Both the position numbers and the translations under genes were made by a program. Shown one piece after another: positions 60,176-64,000 of a DNA stretch of 64,000 nt (position 1 is its first letter; every line of letters begins with the position of its first letter). This DNA is from Topomyia yanbarensis (lineage: Eukaryota; Arthropoda; Insecta; Diptera; Culicidae). Below the pieces are notes generated by a model. That model was not told where the DNA came from, ran no database searches, and worked only from the letters and a program-made list of their open reading frames with translations. The stretch is taken from positions 208,866,546 to 208,930,545 of the forward strand of contig NC_080670.1 in NCBI RefSeq assembly GCF_030247195.1, in the 5' to 3' direction.

Positions 60176-61229
60176 TAGTCTAACTGGTAACAACATGGCG
60201 TCAGTCACTGACGAGTGGACCACGAAACATTCAAATCCAACTTTTCTGATTTAGGTTTTTACCCTTATGCGCAAACTGGTTCACACATTTTTTTTCCTTT
60301 GCAAAAAATATATGTTGCAAACTAAAGCTTCTGGGCTTGCTTCTCGAGCCATCACTTTTTCGATGTATAGTTTAACAGACCCTAAGTCTGTAATCGCTAC
60401 TTATGAACTCGAAACACAAAAATCCAACTTTACCAAGACGGGTACTTTGAACCAAATCGAATGTTAACAACTTTTAAGGAAGTTGTGTATTTTTGAATTT
60501 TGCCTATCTCAACAATTTTTTCTAAGCCTTCTATACACGATTACGGATTATTTTAAATTTAAAACCTTTCTAGTGCTTACACACCTATTTGTGAAAAAGT
60601 CTAACTCTTCAAGCCTTCAATGCACTTGGTGAGCGAACAAAAATTAAGTCGGAAGCATATTACAGCTACACATTGTAGTGGATTAGTGGGTGTCATTCAA
60701 GTACAGAAGAATTATGGTAGATCCCGGGTGGCTTCCCTGTGTGAATGCCGTATGTATTCTTTCTAATTAAAATAAAAATAACGATAAAAATTGTGTGATA
60801 TTAAAAAAAATTGGTATGCTAAACTGATCATTTATCAACTATTAAAATAATTATCTAGGCTATTACATGGAATTGCCCACAATCTAGCAAGAGATAAAAA
60901 GCTTTACTTGAACTGTTTCAAAAACAACTACCGAAAAAAAACTCGCTGATCCTCGCTTCCACCAAAAAAACATCATCTGTAAATAACCTGTTGCAACCTT
61001 ACCGTCCCTTTAAATTTCAGTTCGTTCGCATTTAGCTCGCAACTGCACACACTCCCAGAGGGTACCCTGCAAGTCAACGACACGAGAAATATCCGATTTC
61101 CTGTGTGTACCTGTTGAGGTTCTAAGTCTGATCCGTGGGGAGCGGGGCACATCAGACATCAACGCGTCTGATCCCTTCTATCCCACACCACAGCTTCGTA
61201 GTCAACCACAATTTCCCCCTTCTTTTCAT
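60176..61229. other. Intergenic, nothing recognised apart from a dispersed motif
   Basis: Contains the short dispersed motif gaactcgaaacacaaa at 60405-60420 (also at about 2.5 kb) and otherwise AT-rich sequence without exons. Confidence 0.35.
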
Positions 61230-61235
61230 TTACAG

Positions 61236-61300
61236 CTGCAAACCATGCATTACAATTCGTTCAATTGTAAGCAGAACATCCTGGAGTACTACACCTGTAC
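61236..61300 (+). CDS. Candidate small coding exon
   Basis: A strong acceptor (cccccttcttttcatttacag) ends at 61235. Nine bases later ATG 61245 opens a frame with coding-like codon choice (MHYNSFNCKQNILEYYTC). It reaches a possible donor, gtatat, at 61301 after 18 codons plus two bases. The frame also stays open further, to 61544. Protein unknown. If real it would be an exon of a gene running right, but the promoter-like block at 61.74 kb lies downstream of it. Confidence 0.25.
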
Positions 61301-61729
61301 GTATATTATTCCGAGCAGAAACAGAAATGAAAGAATTAAAAGACGATGGGTTTCAACAAGTGAATGGCTCACACTTGTTTGTATTCCTCTCGTGCAAGGA
61401 CCCTCGATCGCGCTCTTTTTCCCAACGGACTTTTGTGTCCTATTTACCTGCCCGATGGATCCTACTCACCCAACTAAATATATGCAACATTTTCCGCGCT
61501 TATTTTGTAGCCACCTTCTGTTGATGCTTTTTTTTTGTTCCTAACTACTCTTTCGTTACCGTTAATTGCCTAATAATACCTTCACACACATGCGACGGTT
61601 GTTTGACTTGGTGGTGGTAGTGGGTGCGTGAGTGTGAGAATTGGGATGAGTTGAGTACCTATCTATACCAAACGGAGCAACGGCTACCTGCGCATTTCAG
61701 GTGTGAGCTGAGAGCGCCATCTTAGCACA

Positions 61730-62160
61730 CCTTCGATCGATCAGTCCGTGGCGTACCTTCGGAGTTCGCTCTCGCGCAGTCCCTCCGTCAGTCTCGATCG
61801 CTTCACTCGTTCCGCTTGCTGCGTTTTCGGTACTTGTGCTCCCGCTAGCTATAGCCTACTACTGCGATCCGTTCCAAACCGATCCAATTCGATGGGATTC
61901 GAACCGAGCAGGTCCGTGCGTGCGTGCGTGTTTTTTTTCCTGTGTTTGCCACAATCAGGATGAGTGTGTGAAAAAGTGCCACTGACAGGAGACGGAATGC
62001 GTGCGAAAAAGTGCCCGCCAGCGTGGGATTCCACCGTACGGCAAGATTGCAACCACAAGGAAGCCATTTCCATTCGTTTGTTCGTGGTCTAATTTGCATA
62101 TGGCTGCGGCGTGAGCCGCGGCCTGGCTGCTCTCGGCGCAACAAGGTCTAGTAAATGTTA
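61730..62160 (+). promoter_or_regulatory. Probable promoter and first exon of a gene extending rightwards
   Basis: Composition rises to GC-rich. Initiator-like tcagt occurs at 61741 (gatcgatcagtccgtgg) and 61788. The following leader has the gtgtgtgaaaaagtgcc and gtgcgaaaaagtgccc words typical of mosquito 5' UTRs. A possible donor (caacaaggtctagt) lies at about 62145. No long coding frame is visible before the window ends, so the coding exons presumably lie outside. Confidence 0.45.
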
Positions 62161-62939
62161 CATTTTGGTCTAAATATTGCTTTTAACATGTGAGAGAAAA
62201 AATAAAGAAACAATATTGCATTTTGCGACGTACATGAAACGAATCCTTTCTCGGTTTTGCGAGGCGATCGTTCGTTCTTCTGGTTCTGCTGGTGGATGAA
62301 TCAACAGGTCAGCTACAAGTTCAAGGTCCGTCCATACAATCCTAATGCTAAGCCGCCGACGCCGCCGCTGCCACTGCCTCCTTTTGCTACCGCTTCTAGT
62401 ACCCGATCAAAGTGCACAGTGTGGCAGCTCTAGAGCTAAGCTGGAAGCCGTTTTTTTTTTGCTCCATCTTCTGCACCATTGTCGGAGAAGTGATTTTTTT
62501 CTTTCTGTTTCGATTGTTCATACATACATATTGAGCTTCTCCGGGTTGCGCTACTGATGAGGGGGGGCTTTGATGAAGGCCCCTTCGCCTATTTTTTGTT
62601 GTTTCTGTTGCTGTACGACGGATCGTACTATGTAGGAGTTTTTTTTCTTCCGAGCGAGTGGTAGATCTATCGCGAGTTCGGTAAGCATACTGCACGTCCC
62701 ACCTGGGGACTAGTCGAAACCGTGCGGTACCGAATGTGTGTGAGGATAGGGGAAGGGGAGAGGTTTGAAGGGGGCGTCGGTCATTAGTGAGGCTTTTATG
62801 GGCTATAGGGTCTTGAACTTTACGCTGATGCGTCTGTGTGGCGATGGTTTCCGCCGCCGGAGACCGGAGTTTTGTGTTACATGGCGTGTTTTTTTCTTGT
62901 GTCAATTAGTCTATCTTCTAAAATGTAGAAGAGATTCTT
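62161..62939 (+). other. Probable 5' UTR/intron sequence
   Basis: GC-moderate sequence with short runs (gccgccgacgccgccgctgc near 62351, ttttttttt tracts) and no convincing coding frame; a 169-codon minus-strand frame (62905-62396) is low-complexity and unconvincing. Confidence 0.3.
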
Positions 62940-63830
62940 TTGATTGGTAGTGATCATTACAACATCTACAAAATTTGCTTTTAAATTTGATGTTTTTACC
63001 TGCTCAATAATAAAATTTGTATGAGATTTTACTACTAAAAACTATTTGTTCACATTACTACCACTAGGCGGCACTGTAGGCATCGAAGTTTTACTGAAAT
63101 TGAGACCCTGAAAGATAATATTATTTCTTACAACTTTGTCGAAGACTGTCAATCGATCTAAAATCAGCCAGCGGTGTTATTAAATTTATAATGAAATACT
63201 GTCTGAGTTACTTTTCCTAAGGACCTTAGAGCGCATGATGCATATTCAGAAGAATTACAGCAATAAGCTCATTATACAACTTTGTAGAAGACACCAACTT
63301 TCTATCTTACTCCATATGTAAGTTAGAGTCCTCTTAGTTGCAAGATTTGGAACTTCAATGTTCTTCCTCAAAGATGACGCATTTTATGAATTAAAATTCT
63401 TACGAATATACTTTTCAATTAAATTTTACTATTTTATAGCTAAAGAAGTAAGTTCATGGTATTTGACTCCTGAACTAAAACCGCTGTAAGGGCCTGTGCA
63501 AAAATAACTCAAACGTTAATAACTTCCCCAAATAGTTTTAGACCGATTAGCAGACAAAGTTGTAGACAACAAAACTATTTTTCAGAATCCTTAATTCAGT
63601 GATGTTTTGAAGCCCAGCCCGGAGTGCCATCTAGTGGCGACAATGTGAACAAGTACGTTTCTTCCATACATATTGTCGATGAGTTCTATATAAACTTCAC
63701 GAACGTTGGTCCGGTAGCTAGACTTGATCTATTAAAATTATCTGAGCCTCCTGATGGGAAAGGAATTGACACAAAGGTGGGAAGGTCGGTGTAATTTTGA
63801 ATTTAAGCTAAATGATTCGTTTGATCATCA
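62940..63830. mobile_element. Second, diverged copy of the foldback element
   Basis: The inner sequence is an imperfect palindrome. For example, tacaactttgtcgaagac (near 63128) pairs with the inverse of agcagacaaagttgtagac (63550), and ccactaggcggcac (63061) pairs with gtgccatctagtgg (63627). The right part shares acgttggtccggtagcta (63703) with both arms of the 52.9-kb element. Termini and target duplication are eroded, so this copy is older; boundaries are approximate. Confidence 0.7.
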
Positions 63831-64000
63831 ACAAATCTTGGTTATTTTCAACACTACAAAGCACAGTATTTTTAACAAATTTCGTCGGGAATTTCATAAT
63901 CATCTTTCGTTACGTTTTCATGACTAGAAAATTAATAGGCTCACGCATTGTGCCGTATCAAATAAATAAGAAATGATTTTTTGTGTGCTGAATCACAAAA
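63831..64000. other. Window end, nothing recognised
   Basis: AT-rich sequence without visible features. Confidence 0.3.

Noticed and set aside
62396..62905. 169-codon minus-strand frame near the window end
   Set aside because: Arg/Thr/Ser-rich, no motif, overlaps a region that reads as 5' UTR or intron on the plus strand.

Overview
The window looks like nuclear DNA of a mosquito, probably a culicine. The reasons are three intron-bearing insect genes in a sparse, AT-rich background, and a very high load of degenerate non-LTR, Ty3/gypsy and BEL-Pao retrotransposons, tRNA-derived SINEs, MITEs and hAT-like DNA elements. A dispersed repeat of a type I associate with culicine genomes also recurs. 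The species assignment is inference; no database search was possible.

Layout. 1-5.3 kb is a degenerate minisatellite-like field. 6.0-8.3 kb holds Prat (amidophosphoribosyltransferase, first step of purine synthesis) on the + strand in three coding exons. 8.3-15.8 kb is intergenic with decayed LINE pieces. 15.8-19.4 kb holds a trachealess-like bHLH-PAS transcription factor on the - strand (four coding exons, one 5' UTR exon, recognisable promoter). 19.5-26.9 kb is a transposon graveyard with a 2.06-kb hAT-like element that has a MITE nested inside it. 26.9-29.3 kb looks like promoter/5' UTR sequence on the + strand, possibly the distal start of Asator. 30.5-34.8 kb is a second minisatellite field with a 9-bp unit. 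35-41 kb holds BEL-Pao remnants, a ~295-bp tandem array and one repeat-free block. 41.2-44.4 kb is Asator (tau-tubulin kinase family), nine coding exons on the + strand.

Downstream of Asator, 45.3-52.0 kb is a giant pyrimidine-rich tract on the + strand. Into it have landed two SINEs, a MITE and a very young LTR element that encodes only Gag. At 52.9-54.1 kb lies an almost perfectly palindromic 1,176-bp foldback element with an exact 8-bp target duplication. It splits a small reading frame that is continuous across the empty site. A second, decayed copy lies at 62.9-63.8 kb. 54.3-61.2 kb is intergenic with LINE and hAT debris. 61.7-62.2 kb resembles the promoter and 5' UTR of a gene that continues beyond the window.

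The three host genes do not form a pathway: a purine enzyme, a developmental transcription factor and a kinase happen to be neighbours. The most unusual material is the mobile DNA: the foldback family, the Gag-only BEL element and the pyrimidine tract that hosts several insertions.
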